This document shows positions 1-5,272 of a stretch of 6,846 nt of DNA, piece by piece. This stretch comes from an uncultured Eubacterium sp. (lineage in GTDB: Bacteria > Bacillota > Clostridia > Lachnospirales > Lachnospiraceae), in contig CAMODP010000098.1 of the NCBI GenBank assembly GCA_946611445.1, positions 1 to 6,846 of the forward strand, given 5' to 3'. Both the position numbers and the translations under genes were made by a program. How positions within the stretch are numbered: position 1 is the stretch's first letter; each line of letters opens with the position of its first letter. The notes beneath the pieces were generated by a model that saw nothing but the letters and a program-made list of their open reading frames with translations, did no database searches and had not been told where the DNA came from.

Positions 1-981
1 TCTTACCAGCTTCAGCAGGCTGCCGTCCATGGTGCACATGCCGTCCGCCGCGCCCGCCTGCATCGCGGAATCCAGCTGGTGCAGCTTGTCCTCGCGGATC
101 ATGTTCTGTACGGCAACCGTCGTCTTCAGAATCTCAAATACCGCCTTCTGCCCGCCGTCTACCGTAGGCACCAGCTGCTGGCAGACAACGCCCTTCAGGA
201 TCTGGGCCAGCTGGATCTTCACCTGCTGCTGCTGGTTGGCCGGGAATACGTCCAGAATGCGGTTGATCGTATTCGCCGCGCCGCTGGTGTGCAGGGTGGA
301 AAACAGCAGCACGCCCGTCTCAGCGGCTGTGATCGCGGCTGAGATAGTGTCATAGTCACGCATCTCGCCCAGCAGGATGACGTCAGGGCTCTCACGCAGG
401 GCCGACCGCAGGGATTCCAGGTAGCCGGGCGTATCGACGGAGATCTCCCTCTGGGTGACGATGGCCTTGTCATGGCGGTGTATGTATTCGATCGGATCCT
501 CCATCGTGATAATGTGGCAGTCACGGTTCCTGTTAATCCGGTCGATCATACAGGCGAGCGTCGTCGATTTGCCCTGGCCTGCCGCCCCGGTGATCAGGAC
601 GAGGCCCTTCTTGTTCTCCGTCATGGACAGCACCGCTTCCGGAATGCCCAGCTGCTGCGGATCCGGCAGACCGAAGTGGATCACGCGGATCACCGCGGCC
701 AGAGATCCCCTCTGCCGGAACACATTCACACGGAAACGGCCCAGCTGTGATATGGCGAAGGAGAAGTCGTCATCGGCGCCGCGCTCCAGGTTCGTGCGCT
801 CGCGGCCGCTGACCTCGTAGATCTCATTGACAAGCTGCCCGATCGCGTCGGGAAGCAGGCGTTCGCCCGGAAGCCGCTCCTGGTGGCCGTTGCATTTAAA
901 GGTTACAGGCAGGCCGGCGATCAGGAAGATGTCGGCCGCGTCGGCGGCGGTGGCCTGCTGCAGGATTTCCTGGATGTTCAT
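1..981 (-). CDS. pilT: Type IV pilus retraction ATPase PilT (3' end cut by window edge)
   Basis: This is a hexameric cytoplasmic ATPase of the PilT/GspE secretion family, which powers pilus retraction at the inner membrane platform. The visible 327 residues are open from the ATG at 981 to base 1. Motifs appear in family order: the PAS-like N-terminal part with LGRFRVNVFRQRG at about 80-92, Walker A GAAGQGKST at 132-140, the Asp box ITMEDPIEY at 158-166, Walker B VILLGEMRD at 201-209, the His box STLHTSGA at 228-235, and AVQNMIRE at 290-297, which corresponds to the AIRNLIRE signature that separates PilT from PilB. PilT proteins usually have about 345-370 residues, so only a short C-terminal tail is missing. 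An AGGAGGG site at 993-999 lies 11 nt before the ATG and supports this start. The gene closes a pilC-led cluster but is separated from it by a 210-bp gap. In the N-terminal motif, usually ASDLHL, Phe stands in place of His (AADIFL). Confidence 0.95.
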   Translation of the reverse strand, partial: MNIQEILQQATAADAADIFLIAGLPVTFKCNGHQERLPGERLLPDAIGQLVNEIYEVSGRERTNLERGADDDFSFAISQLGRFRVNVFRQRGSLAAVIRVIHFGLPDPQQLGIPEAVLSMTENKKGLVLITGAAGQGKSTTLACMIDRINRNRDCHIITMEDPIEYIHRHDKAIVTQREISVDTPGYLESLRSALRESPDVILLGEMRDYDTISAAITAAETGVLLFSTLHTSGAANTINRILDVFPANQQQQVKIQLAQILKGVVCQQLVPTVDGGQKAVFEILKTTVAVQNMIREDKLHQLDSAMQAGAADGMCTMDGSLLKLVR

Positions 982-1191
982 GGGGTTCGAGTCCCTCCTG
1001 TACGGTTTTAGGGTATTCGGTAATTATTATTGGACGCCGGCCCGAGCCTGCTCATCTATGGCACCCGGTCCGTCCGGCCCGGCTGCCTGAGATTCGGCCG
1101 GTCTCGGGCACGTGCTCGCTGAATGCGGTCACCTGGATGTCCCGGGTATCCATGCCGGCTGTGTCCATGCCGGCTATACACAAGTTTTGTC
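982..1191 (-). other. Intergenic gap before pilT, GC-rich with a short repeat
   Basis: This 210-bp stretch separates the 134-aa gene from pilT, while most other gaps in the cluster are below about 85 nt. It is GC-rich except for a short AT patch (about 1002-1030) close to pilT. It holds a 15-bp tandem repeat at 1149-1175, whose two GCCGGC palindromes can pair with each other around a 9-nt loop. I see no convincing -35/-10 pair; a TAATAA-like box near 1024-1029 has no matching -35. There is no T-tract after the hairpin, so it is not a standard intrinsic terminator. An open frame (ATG at 1168, TGA near 1052) crosses the gap but has no ribosome binding site. The region may hold a pilT leader, a decayed gene or a spacer. 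Confidence 0.5.
1149..1175. repeat. Two-copy 15-bp tandem repeat (TCCATGCCGGCT core)
   Basis: The 12-bp core TCCATGCCGGCT occurs at 1149-1160 and again at 1164-1175, giving a 15-bp period. Each copy contains the self-complementary GCCGGC, so the two copies can also form a 6-bp stem with a 9-nt loop in RNA. It lies in the gap just after the 134-aa gene. With only two copies, its function is unknown. Confidence 0.7.
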
Positions 1192-1596
1192 TCAGAATCC
1201 GCCCCACAGATTCCCGATATCGAGATCCTCCGCCCATTCTTTGGTGACGCGGAATTCTTCTGTGCGGAGGCGGCCGTCTTCTTCGCTTATCTGCACGGAC
1301 AGCTGCATTCCGTCTTTTTCGGATTCGTACCGGACGGAGCCGTCGGCGGATGCTGTCGTGCCGGGCAGGGCTGTGAGGGGCAGGCCGGACGCGAGTGTCT
1401 CGGACGCGTCGCGCAGGAATGTCTGTCCTTCGCTGATCAGTTCGTAGCGCAGTGTGACGGTCTCGGCGTAGCGCTCAGCCAGGCGGCCGTCTGCCCGGGC
1501 TGTGGAAAAGGTCAGGATGGCGAGTGTGGTCAGGCAGATGCTGATCACCGTGAGCAGGAGTGCCAGCGGTCCCAGCTTTACCGGTACCTGGTTCAT
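1192..1596 (-). CDS. Small single-pass membrane protein of the pilus cluster (134 aa)
   Basis: I do not recognise a named family, although the N-terminal pattern (KLGPLALLLTVISICL, then STARAD and AERYAETV) resembles conserved hypothetical proteins I associate with clostridial type IV pilus loci. Residues 9-31 form one membrane helix. An alpha-helical stretch follows (about 33-70, STARADGRLAERYAE onward) that resembles the stalk of pilins. The soluble end (about 71-134) finishes in NLWGGF. No prepilin peptidase site is visible. The open frame extends upstream to an ATG at 1620, but the ATG at 1596 is preferred: an AGGAGG site (1601-1606) precedes it by 4 nt, a slightly short gap, and the ATG overlaps the previous gene's TGA as ATGA. 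That overlap indicates translational coupling. A role as a minor pilus or assembly component is inferred from position. Confidence 0.8.
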   Translation of the reverse strand: MNQVPVKLGPLALLLTVISICLTTLAILTFSTARADGRLAERYAETVTLRYELISEGQTFLRDASETLASGLPLTALPGTTASADGSVRYESEKDGMQLSVQISEEDGRLRTEEFRVTKEWAEDLDIGNLWGGF

Positions 1597-2069
1597 GCTT
1601 CCTCCTCTCCGCCTTTCCATGTCTGGGCTTCGAGCGTATAGATCAGTTCTTTGCTGTCTGCCGCGCGGACTTCGATGATGTCTCTGGCGACATTGTCTTC
1701 CCAGGTGCGGTCAATAGACACATGGTAATCGGTCTCGTAGTAATTGAGCTGCACGTTGGCGTCTTTGTCGCTCAGGATGTGCTCCCAGCGCCAGATGCCT
1801 GCACAGTGCTGCTTCTCTCCTTCGGCTCCGTCTTTTACAAAATCATCCAGGCGGAGGGCATAATGCAGATCGGCGAGATCTCTGTACTGGGCTGCCGCCT
1901 CTGCGGTACTCTGCGCGATGGTCACGGCTTCTGTCAGGCGCTTTGCGCGGGCGCTCTGGTTCCGGGATGATCCCAGTACCTGGGTCAGCACGAGCAGGAT
2001 GCCGATCACGACAAGGATCATGATCAGAGTTTCCAGATAAAATGTCGTAAGATGTCTTCTCTGCTTCAT
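1593..2069 (-). CDS. Pseudopilin-like membrane protein with FYLE motif (158 aa)
   Basis: The N-terminus is short and basic (MKQRRHLTT), then FYLETLIMILVVIGILLVL, then a soluble domain. This resembles the class III prepilin signal (basic leader, cleavage, Phe, Glu at +5, hydrophobic helix). Glu13 would be +5 if cleavage fell between Thr8 and Thr9, but the usual Gly or Ala at -1 is absent, so processing by a prepilin peptidase is doubtful. The helix spans about 12-33. The stretch 35-65 (SSRNQSARAKRLTEAVTIAQ) looks like the amphipathic pilin stalk, and the C-terminal domain (about 88-152) ends with ELIYTLEAQTWKGG, a beta-rich pattern. The frame also opens at an ATG at 2120, which lacks a ribosome binding site; AGGAGG at 2080-2085, 10 nt before the ATG at 2069, favours the shorter form. 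The 3' end overlaps the next gene by ATGA. A minor pseudopilin (GspI/GspH-like) role is inferred. Confidence 0.82.
   Translation of the reverse strand: MKQRRHLTTFYLETLIMILVVIGILLVLTQVLGSSRNQSARAKRLTEAVTIAQSTAEAAAQYRDLADLHYALRLDDFVKDGAEGEKQHCAGIWRWEHILSDKDANVQLNYYETDYHVSIDRTWEDNVARDIIEVRAADSKELIYTLEAQTWKGGEEEA
1601..1606 (-). promoter_or_regulatory. RBS fixing the start of the 134-aa gene
   Basis: AGGAGG lies 4 nt before the ATG at 1596, inside the 3' end of the preceding gene. The alternative ATG at 1620 has no such site. This supports the coupled ATGA start. Confidence 0.75.
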
Positions 2070-2079
2070 TTTTGTGATG

Positions 2080-2085
2080 CCTCCT
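2080..2085 (-). promoter_or_regulatory. RBS fixing the start of the 158-aa gene
   Basis: AGGAGG lies 10 nt before the ATG at 2069. Starting there puts a basic residue cluster directly before the membrane helix. The upstream ATG at 2120 has no purine-rich site before it. Confidence 0.78.
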
Positions 2086-2129
2086 GCCGGCTGCGGGCCG
2101 GTTTCCTTCCTTATCTCCATATATAAGTG

Positions 2130-2612
2130 TCAGCTGTCTTCTCGTATGCCTCCGGTGCTGCGCAGGGACAGGTGGATCCGTCCTTCGTCGGTCTGCACAT
2201 CGAGGGCGTTTTCGTCGGGATGCAGTTCTACGAGGAACTGCGCTGTCTCGCCGATCTTCAGGGCTTCTTCCGGGTAGAGTTCTGCGTCTTCTGCCGCGTA
2301 GTCTTCTACCAGATTTCCTTCGTAGATGTATATGCGGGATGCGTAGCCGCTGCCGTCCCGCACGACCAGTACCTGGCTGTTTTCAGGTCCTGCTGCCTGC
2401 GCCAGGCTGACGGCGCCTTCGCGGTCGTTTGCCCGGATGACGGCGGACAGCCAGGACAGCTGGGCTCTTGTCCGGTAGTTGCGCTCCTGACCTGCCGCCG
2501 TGCTGCGGTAGGTCTGCGCGCCGAGTATTACCAGCAGCAGAAAGGAGGCGATAAACAGGATGAATATGCCCAGTATATAAATGCCAAGAGGGGAATCCTT
2601 CCGCACTCTCAT
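2130..2612 (-). CDS. Single-pass membrane protein, DUF4860-like (160 aa)
   Basis: A short basic N-terminus (MRVRKDSP) is followed by one strongly hydrophobic helix (about 10-31). Next comes the pattern GAQTYRS...N.RTRAQLSWLSAVIRAND at 31-63, which resembles what I remember of DUF4860-type proteins (GA.vY, an N..Rta stalk, then Y/W...iR..D). The remainder (about 76-150) alternates short hydrophobic strands, for example SQVLVVRD and ASRIYIYEGNLVEDY, as in a beta-rich globular head. The overall plan (N-terminal helix, stalk, beta head) is pilin-like, but no Gly/Ala-Phe-x3-Glu cleavage site is visible. The open frame extends to a GTG at 2645 without a ribosome binding site. GAGGTG at 2619-2624, 6 nt before the ATG at 2612, marks the likely start. 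The family name is from memory and should be treated as tentative. A minor pseudopilin or assembly role is inferred from its place between pilC and pilT. Confidence 0.8.
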   Translation of the reverse strand: MRVRKDSPLGIYILGIFILFIASFLLLVILGAQTYRSTAAGQERNYRTRAQLSWLSAVIRANDREGAVSLAQAAGPENSQVLVVRDGSGYASRIYIYEGNLVEDYAAEDAELYPEEALKIGETAQFLVELHPDENALDVQTDEGRIHLSLRSTGGIREDS

Positions 2613-2618
2613 CGTCTG

Positions 2619-2624
2619 CACCTC
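2619..2624 (-). promoter_or_regulatory. RBS fixing the start of the 160-aa gene
   Basis: GAGGTG lies 6 nt before the ATG at 2612. The upstream in-frame GTG at 2645 has no purine-rich site, so the shorter protein is preferred. Confidence 0.65.
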
Positions 2625-2693
2625 ACTTACACACCGCTTCTGCACTAAATGTAAAAATCCATAATCCGGTCAAACCAAACCGCAGACACGCCT

Positions 2694-3017
2694 TCAGTTC
2701 TTCGGCTTCGGCTCTACCCGCACGTCCGGGGGCAGATTGGAAGCGAAAGCGTCATAGCGGATGTAGAAGTCACGCTGGTTGACGGCCAGGCCATAGTTCT
2801 CGGTCAGGTAAGCCAGATCCGGCGGGTAGGCGCCTTCCACGGCGTAGCACTGCAGTGCCGCCCTTTCCACCGCTTCCTTCACGGACTCTCTGGACTCCTC
2901 GCTCAGGTTGCGGCTGCCCGCGGATGCCGCGTACCGGCTGCACAGACAGGCGGCGGCGAGCACCACCAGACTGACCAGGATGAGCGGCCATCGTTTTTTC
3001 CTCTTATCTGAGTACAT
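2694..3017 (-). CDS. Short pseudopilin-like membrane protein (107 aa)
   Basis: This small protein has a basic leader (MYSDKRKKRW), a membrane helix at about 11-29 (PLILVSLVVLAAACLCSRY), a charged helix at about 36-58 (NLSEESRESVKEAVERAALQCYAVE) and a short C-terminal part with YPPDLAYLTENYGLAV at about 64-79. The 'A...CYA.EG.YP.DL..L...YGL' pattern recalls the region after the stalk in GspG/PulG-type pseudopilins (LY..DNG.YP). No prepilin peptidase motif or Glu at +5 is seen, so it is probably an uncleaved membrane anchor. The ATG at 3017 follows an AAGGAG site that begins within the stop codon of pilC (TAA at 3030-3028), with 10 nt between the genes; this suggests translational coupling. I cannot assign a named family. 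A minor pilin or platform partner of PilC is the most economical reading. Confidence 0.82.
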   Translation of the reverse strand: MYSDKRKKRWPLILVSLVVLAAACLCSRYAASAGSRNLSEESRESVKEAVERAALQCYAVEGAYPPDLAYLTENYGLAVNQRDFYIRYDAFASNLPPDVRVEPKPKN

Positions 3018-3027
3018 AGGACGCTCC

Positions 3028-4071
3028 TTATCCCACCGCGTTCATCATGCCGATGAGCGGCAGCATCACGGACAGCAGCGACAGGCCGACTGTAATCATC
3101 AGTACGCCGGAAAGCAGCGGATCCACGACGCCCACCAGGCGGTCCACCAGGTGGCCGCAGTTCTCTTCCAGCAGAGAGGTCAGCCTCTCCAGCACGCTGA
3201 CCATATTGCCGGAGCGCTCGCCGGCCAGCAGCATGCGGCCGTACACCGGCTCGAACAGATCTTCATCGTAGGCTGTCTGCGCGAAGCTGTGTCCTTCTTC
3301 CATCTGTACGGCACAGCGTTTCAGTTTCTCTTCCACCGGCACGCAGTCTGTCATCTTGATGCTGTCCAGGACTGCTATGTCCTGCATCTCGCCGCTGGCC
3401 AGAAATGTGCCCAGCGCAGAGGTAAAGCGGAACATGCCCATGTTGTCGAGGATCTCCGCGCAGATCGGGATCCGGCGGAGCAGTTTTTCCACGGCGGCGC
3501 GTTTACCGCTGTTCCACAGCAGCAGGCCTCCGATCAGCAGAACCGCCAGCACAATCATGACCACCAGCGCGATCCAGCAGAAAGCATAGGCCCAGTGGAT
3601 ATAGCTGTAGATCGAGGAAGACACGCTGCCTGTCAGATTGTCGTATACCTTGGAAAAAGCAGGCAGCACCATGGTCAGCATAACTGCCAGGACCACTATG
3701 ATCAGGATCAGCATGGCTGCCGGGTAGGTGACCGCGTTCCGCAGCTTCTCGCTGATTGTCTTCTGATCCGCGTAGTAGCGGGACAGGCGGAACAGGACAT
3801 CCTCCAGGCGGCCGGAGGTCTCGCCGGCCGTTATCATCTGCAGGGCGTACTCCGGAAATACACCGGACTCCCGCATGGCATCAGACAGGCTGCTTCCCTG
3901 CTCCGTTTTTTCCTTCATGATGCCGATTGCGCTCTCCAGCACGCCGCCGCCCTTATGGTTCTGCCCGAGCAGGGCAATGGCCTCATCGGTCTGAATGCCA
4001 GCCTGCACCATCATCGCCATGCTCTCACAGAAAGCGCTGACGCCCAGATTGTCCAGTTTTTTTCCGCTCAT
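3028..4071 (-). CDS. pilC: Type IV pilus inner membrane platform protein PilC (GspF family)
   Basis: This is the polytopic platform protein that sits in the cytoplasmic membrane, contacts the assembly/retraction ATPases and supports pilin insertion or extraction. The 347 residues hold two GspF/T2SSF domains. The first (about 13-137) has FCESMAMMVQAGI, GSSLSDAM and the family signature AGETSGRLEDVLFRLSRYY at 82-100. The second (about 214-340) has FTSALGTFLASGEM, EGHSFAQT and AGERSGNMVSVLERL at 283-297. Three membrane helices are predicted at about 116-138, 161-186 and 316-343, as usual for the family. The length is slightly short of the typical 400 residues, mainly because the N-terminal cytoplasmic extension is short. 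GGGAG at 4080-4084, 8 nt upstream, supports the ATG at 4071. It leads the pilus cluster; the 197-bp upstream gap probably carries its promoter, but only weak AT-rich -10-like boxes are visible (about 4091-4106). GspF versus PilC is decided by the downstream pilT. Confidence 0.95.
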   Translation of the reverse strand: MSGKKLDNLGVSAFCESMAMMVQAGIQTDEAIALLGQNHKGGGVLESAIGIMKEKTEQGSSLSDAMRESGVFPEYALQMITAGETSGRLEDVLFRLSRYYADQKTISEKLRNAVTYPAAMLILIIVVLAVMLTMVLPAFSKVYDNLTGSVSSSIYSYIHWAYAFCWIALVVMIVLAVLLIGGLLLWNSGKRAAVEKLLRRIPICAEILDNMGMFRFTSALGTFLASGEMQDIAVLDSIKMTDCVPVEEKLKRCAVQMEEGHSFAQTAYDEDLFEPVYGRMLLAGERSGNMVSVLERLTSLLEENCGHLVDRLVGVVDPLLSGVLMITVGLSLLSVMLPLIGMMNAVG

Positions 4072-4114
4072 AGCAGATTCTCCCGTGGTTAGAATTTATA
4101 ATTTTAAGAATTAC

Positions 4115-4146
4115 GGATCGTTTCGCACTTCGTGCTTTCACGATCC
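4115..4146 (-). repeat. Inverted repeat, hairpin A upstream of pilC
   Basis: A 7-bp outer stem (GGATCGT at 4115-4121 with ACGATCC at 4140-4146) encloses an inner stem GCAC/GTGC (4125-4128 with 4132-4135) around a 3-nt loop. Purine-rich internal loops (GAAA and GAA on the minus strand) sit between the stems. The arrangement is compact and near-symmetric, as in small palindromic repeats or RNA regulatory hairpins. Confidence 0.7.
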
Positions 4147-4167
4147 TCCCGCAATTCGGACTTCCGC

Positions 4168-4189
4168 GGCGCATTCGCACCGCTGCGCC
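4168..4189 (-). repeat. Inverted repeat, hairpin B
   Basis: GGCGCA at 4168-4173 pairs with TGCGCC at 4184-4189 around a 10-nt loop. It lies between hairpin A and the long palindrome, and a small CGG/CCG stem (about 4157-4166) abuts it. No T-tract follows. Confidence 0.55.
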
Positions 4190-4202
4190 CTCATTTCGGG
4201 GC

Positions 4203-4263
4203 ACGTCTCAAGTACATCCATCTGCCTGCAAGCAAGCTTGCGCAGATTCCGTACTCTCGACGT
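4203..4263 (-). repeat. 61-nt imperfect palindrome after the transglutaminase stop codon
   Basis: Four nested arms pair in order: ACGTC (4203-4207) with GACGT (4259-4263), AGTAC (4211-4215) with GTACT (4251-4255), ATCTGC (4220-4225) with GCAGAT (4242-4247), and GCAAG (4228-4232) with CTTGC (4237-4241) around a CAAG loop. Small internal loops (3/3 and 4/3 nt) and one 2-nt bulge separate them, giving 21 paired bases. It begins 5 nt after the TAA of the transglutaminase gene. It may protect or end that transcript (without a U-tract), or be a mobile or dispersed palindromic element. Confidence 0.7.
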
Positions 4264-4268
4264 TGTAA

Positions 4269-5177
4269 TTAATAAAAGTATACATCTGTATAGTTGCTGC
4301 CGTCACCGATGAAGTCCCCGTCCGCGCCGTTCGCGGAAAAGGTGAGGTCGATGCGGTTCCACTCATCTCCTGTCACCTGATAGTCCACGGTCACCCACCC
4401 GGTCTCTTCCGTGTAGAACATATTCCAGGCGTGGTACAGATCATTCGGCGATACATACCCGAAGATCAGCCGCGTGGGAATTCCCTGGCTGCGCAGCATC
4501 GCCGCCGCCAGCGAAGCATAGTCAAAACAGATGCCCATGCCTGTCTCCATGGTCCGGTCCGGATCCGGCAGATAGCCGGACTGCACGGTCGCCGCCAGTT
4601 CCTTGTCATAGACAACCGTATCGCAGATAAACGCGTAGATGGCCGAAACGACTTCATTTGCGTCCGCGGCCCCGGCGGCCAGCTCCGCCGCCTTCTTCAC
4701 ACAGGCAGATTCCTCTGTATAATTCACATAGTCACTGGGACGCAAAAAAGCGACGTACTCATCGGATACGGTGATGTCCGTCTCAGTCTGATACAGCACG
4801 GCATATTTGGTTCCCGCAACATTTTCCAGCACCCGGAACAGATAATGACCGCTCCCGCACTGGAGGGGAAAGATACTGGGCGTCCCGTCCGAAGCCACAT
4901 CATAGGTGTATGTGCTTTCACCCTGGATCGCCTGGAACTTCAGCCGGTCCTTCGCCACGGCCGACAGAGCGATCACTCCCTCTGCCGCGCAGGACAGATC
5001 GATCTGCACCGCGTCGTTCCCCTCGGCATACTCCGGGTGAAAGGCCGCCATCGCAACAGGCGGGGCCTGATAATCAGCGAACACCGGTATGCGTCTGCCA
5101 TATTCGGTGATAAGCAGAGTGTCCAGCAGTATACAGACCAGTATACCGGCCAGAACTCTATTTATCTTCAGGCGCAT
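4269..5177 (-). CDS. Exported transglutaminase-like (papain-fold) protein
   Basis: The protein has 302 residues. An N-terminal hydrophobic segment (about 8-23) after MRLKINR, and a V-F-A site at 32-34, suggest a signal peptide cleaved near residue 34 or an uncleaved anchor. Residues about 45-150 form an unassigned beta-rich domain. A transglutaminase-like core (TGc) follows at about 170-270. It has the Cys217 motif GMGICFDYASLAAAMLRSQGIPTRLIFGY (214-241), His249 in LYHAWN, and Asp265 in GWVTVDYQ, so the Cys-His-Asp triad is complete. Members of this superfamily act as protein cross-linkers, peptidases or amidases, and the sequence does not tell which. The start at 5177 is fixed by AAAGGAGGTG at 5186-5195, 8 nt upstream, behind a strong promoter. 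It is flanked by non-coding DNA on both sides (95 and 197 bp), so it may be transcribed alone. Action at the cell surface or wall is inferred from the signal. Confidence 0.9.
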   Translation of the reverse strand: MRLKINRVLAGILVCILLDTLLITEYGRRIPVFADYQAPPVAMAAFHPEYAEGNDAVQIDLSCAAEGVIALSAVAKDRLKFQAIQGESTYTYDVASDGTPSIFPLQCGSGHYLFRVLENVAGTKYAVLYQTETDITVSDEYVAFLRPSDYVNYTEESACVKKAAELAAGAADANEVVSAIYAFICDTVVYDKELAATVQSGYLPDPDRTMETGMGICFDYASLAAAMLRSQGIPTRLIFGYVSPNDLYHAWNMFYTEETGWVTVDYQVTGDEWNRIDLTFSANGADGDFIGDGSNYTDVYFY

Positions 5178-5185
5178 CCGGTGTT

Positions 5186-5195
5186 CACCTCCTTT
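5186..5195 (-). promoter_or_regulatory. Strong RBS of the transglutaminase gene
   Basis: AAAGGAGGTG is a near-perfect match to the anti-Shine-Dalgarno sequence and lies 8 nt before the ATG at 5177. It is the best site in the window and suggests efficient translation. Confidence 0.85.
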
Positions 5196-5218
5196 GCAGC
5201 TATTTTAGATTTACCTCC

Positions 5219-5247
5219 ATTATACGTGTAAAGGTCGTCTGTGTAAA
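5219..5247 (-). promoter_or_regulatory. Sigma-A type promoter for the transglutaminase gene
   Basis: The -35 box TTTACA (5242-5247) and the -10 box TATAAT (5219-5224) are separated by exactly 17 bp, with one mismatch to consensus in the -35 box and none in the -10 box. Transcription would begin near 5211-5213, giving a leader of about 35 nt that contains the strong ribosome binding site. The leader is too short for a riboswitch. No clear operator palindrome overlaps the boxes. Confidence 0.78.
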
Positions 5248-5253
5248 CGATTG

Positions 5254-5272
5254 GCCGGAACAAAGTTTCGGC
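5254..5272 (-). terminator. Possible weak terminator hairpin after the signal peptidase gene
   Basis: Directly after the TGA of the peptidase gene, GCCGAAAC and GTTCCGGC pair with one mismatch around a TTT loop (7 bp). The sequence that follows on the minus strand (CAATCGTTTACAC) has no real T-tract, so termination would be inefficient or factor-dependent. Its place between a stop codon and a new promoter is what suggests the role. Confidence 0.3.

Larger units (their letters stand above)
4072..4268. other. Structured intergenic region between transglutaminase gene and pilC
   Basis: This 197-bp gap has no credible gene. Starting from the pilC side it holds the pilC ribosome binding site, an AT-rich stretch (4091-4113) and then about 150 bp (4115-4263) made mostly of inverted repeats, listed separately. 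The AT-rich stretch has TATAAA- and TAAAAT-like boxes in the pilC direction but no good -35 at the right spacing, so a pilC promoter here is only possible. None of the hairpins is followed by a T-tract, so they do not form a classical intrinsic terminator on either strand. The dense, tandemly arranged palindromes look like a dispersed repeat element or a structured untranslated RNA. Confidence 0.6.

Noticed and set aside
1052..1237. 61-aa minus-strand frame crossing the end of the 134-aa gene
   Set aside because: It overlaps the 134-aa gene in another frame and has no ribosome binding site at its first start. Only the part after 1168 is kept, as a weak possibility within the gap finding.
2070..2120. 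Extended N-terminus (17 extra residues) for the 158-aa protein
   Set aside because: The ATG at 2120 has no ribosome binding site, the extension would bury the basic leader, and AGGAGG sits before the ATG at 2069.
2648..2673. Possible internal promoter (TTGACC with TACATT) before the 160-aa gene
   Set aside because: The spacer is 14 bp, too short for sigma-A, and no better -10 box lies at 16-18 bp.
2908..4092. Long plus-strand open frame (394 aa, His/Gln rich) opposite pilC
   Set aside because: It is a mirror of pilC, which has two clear GspF domains and a ribosome binding site. The plus frame has no recognisable domain and a biased His/Gln composition typical of antisense frames.
5200..5220. 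Six-codon frame (ATG...TAG) in front of the transglutaminase gene, as a possible leader peptide
   Set aside because: Its ATG overlaps the -10 box, upstream of the likely transcription start, so it would not be in the mRNA.
4431..5231. Plus-strand open frame (266 aa) opposite the transglutaminase gene
   Set aside because: It is antisense to a protein with an intact catalytic triad, promoter and ribosome binding site. It runs through the promoter and shows no domain.
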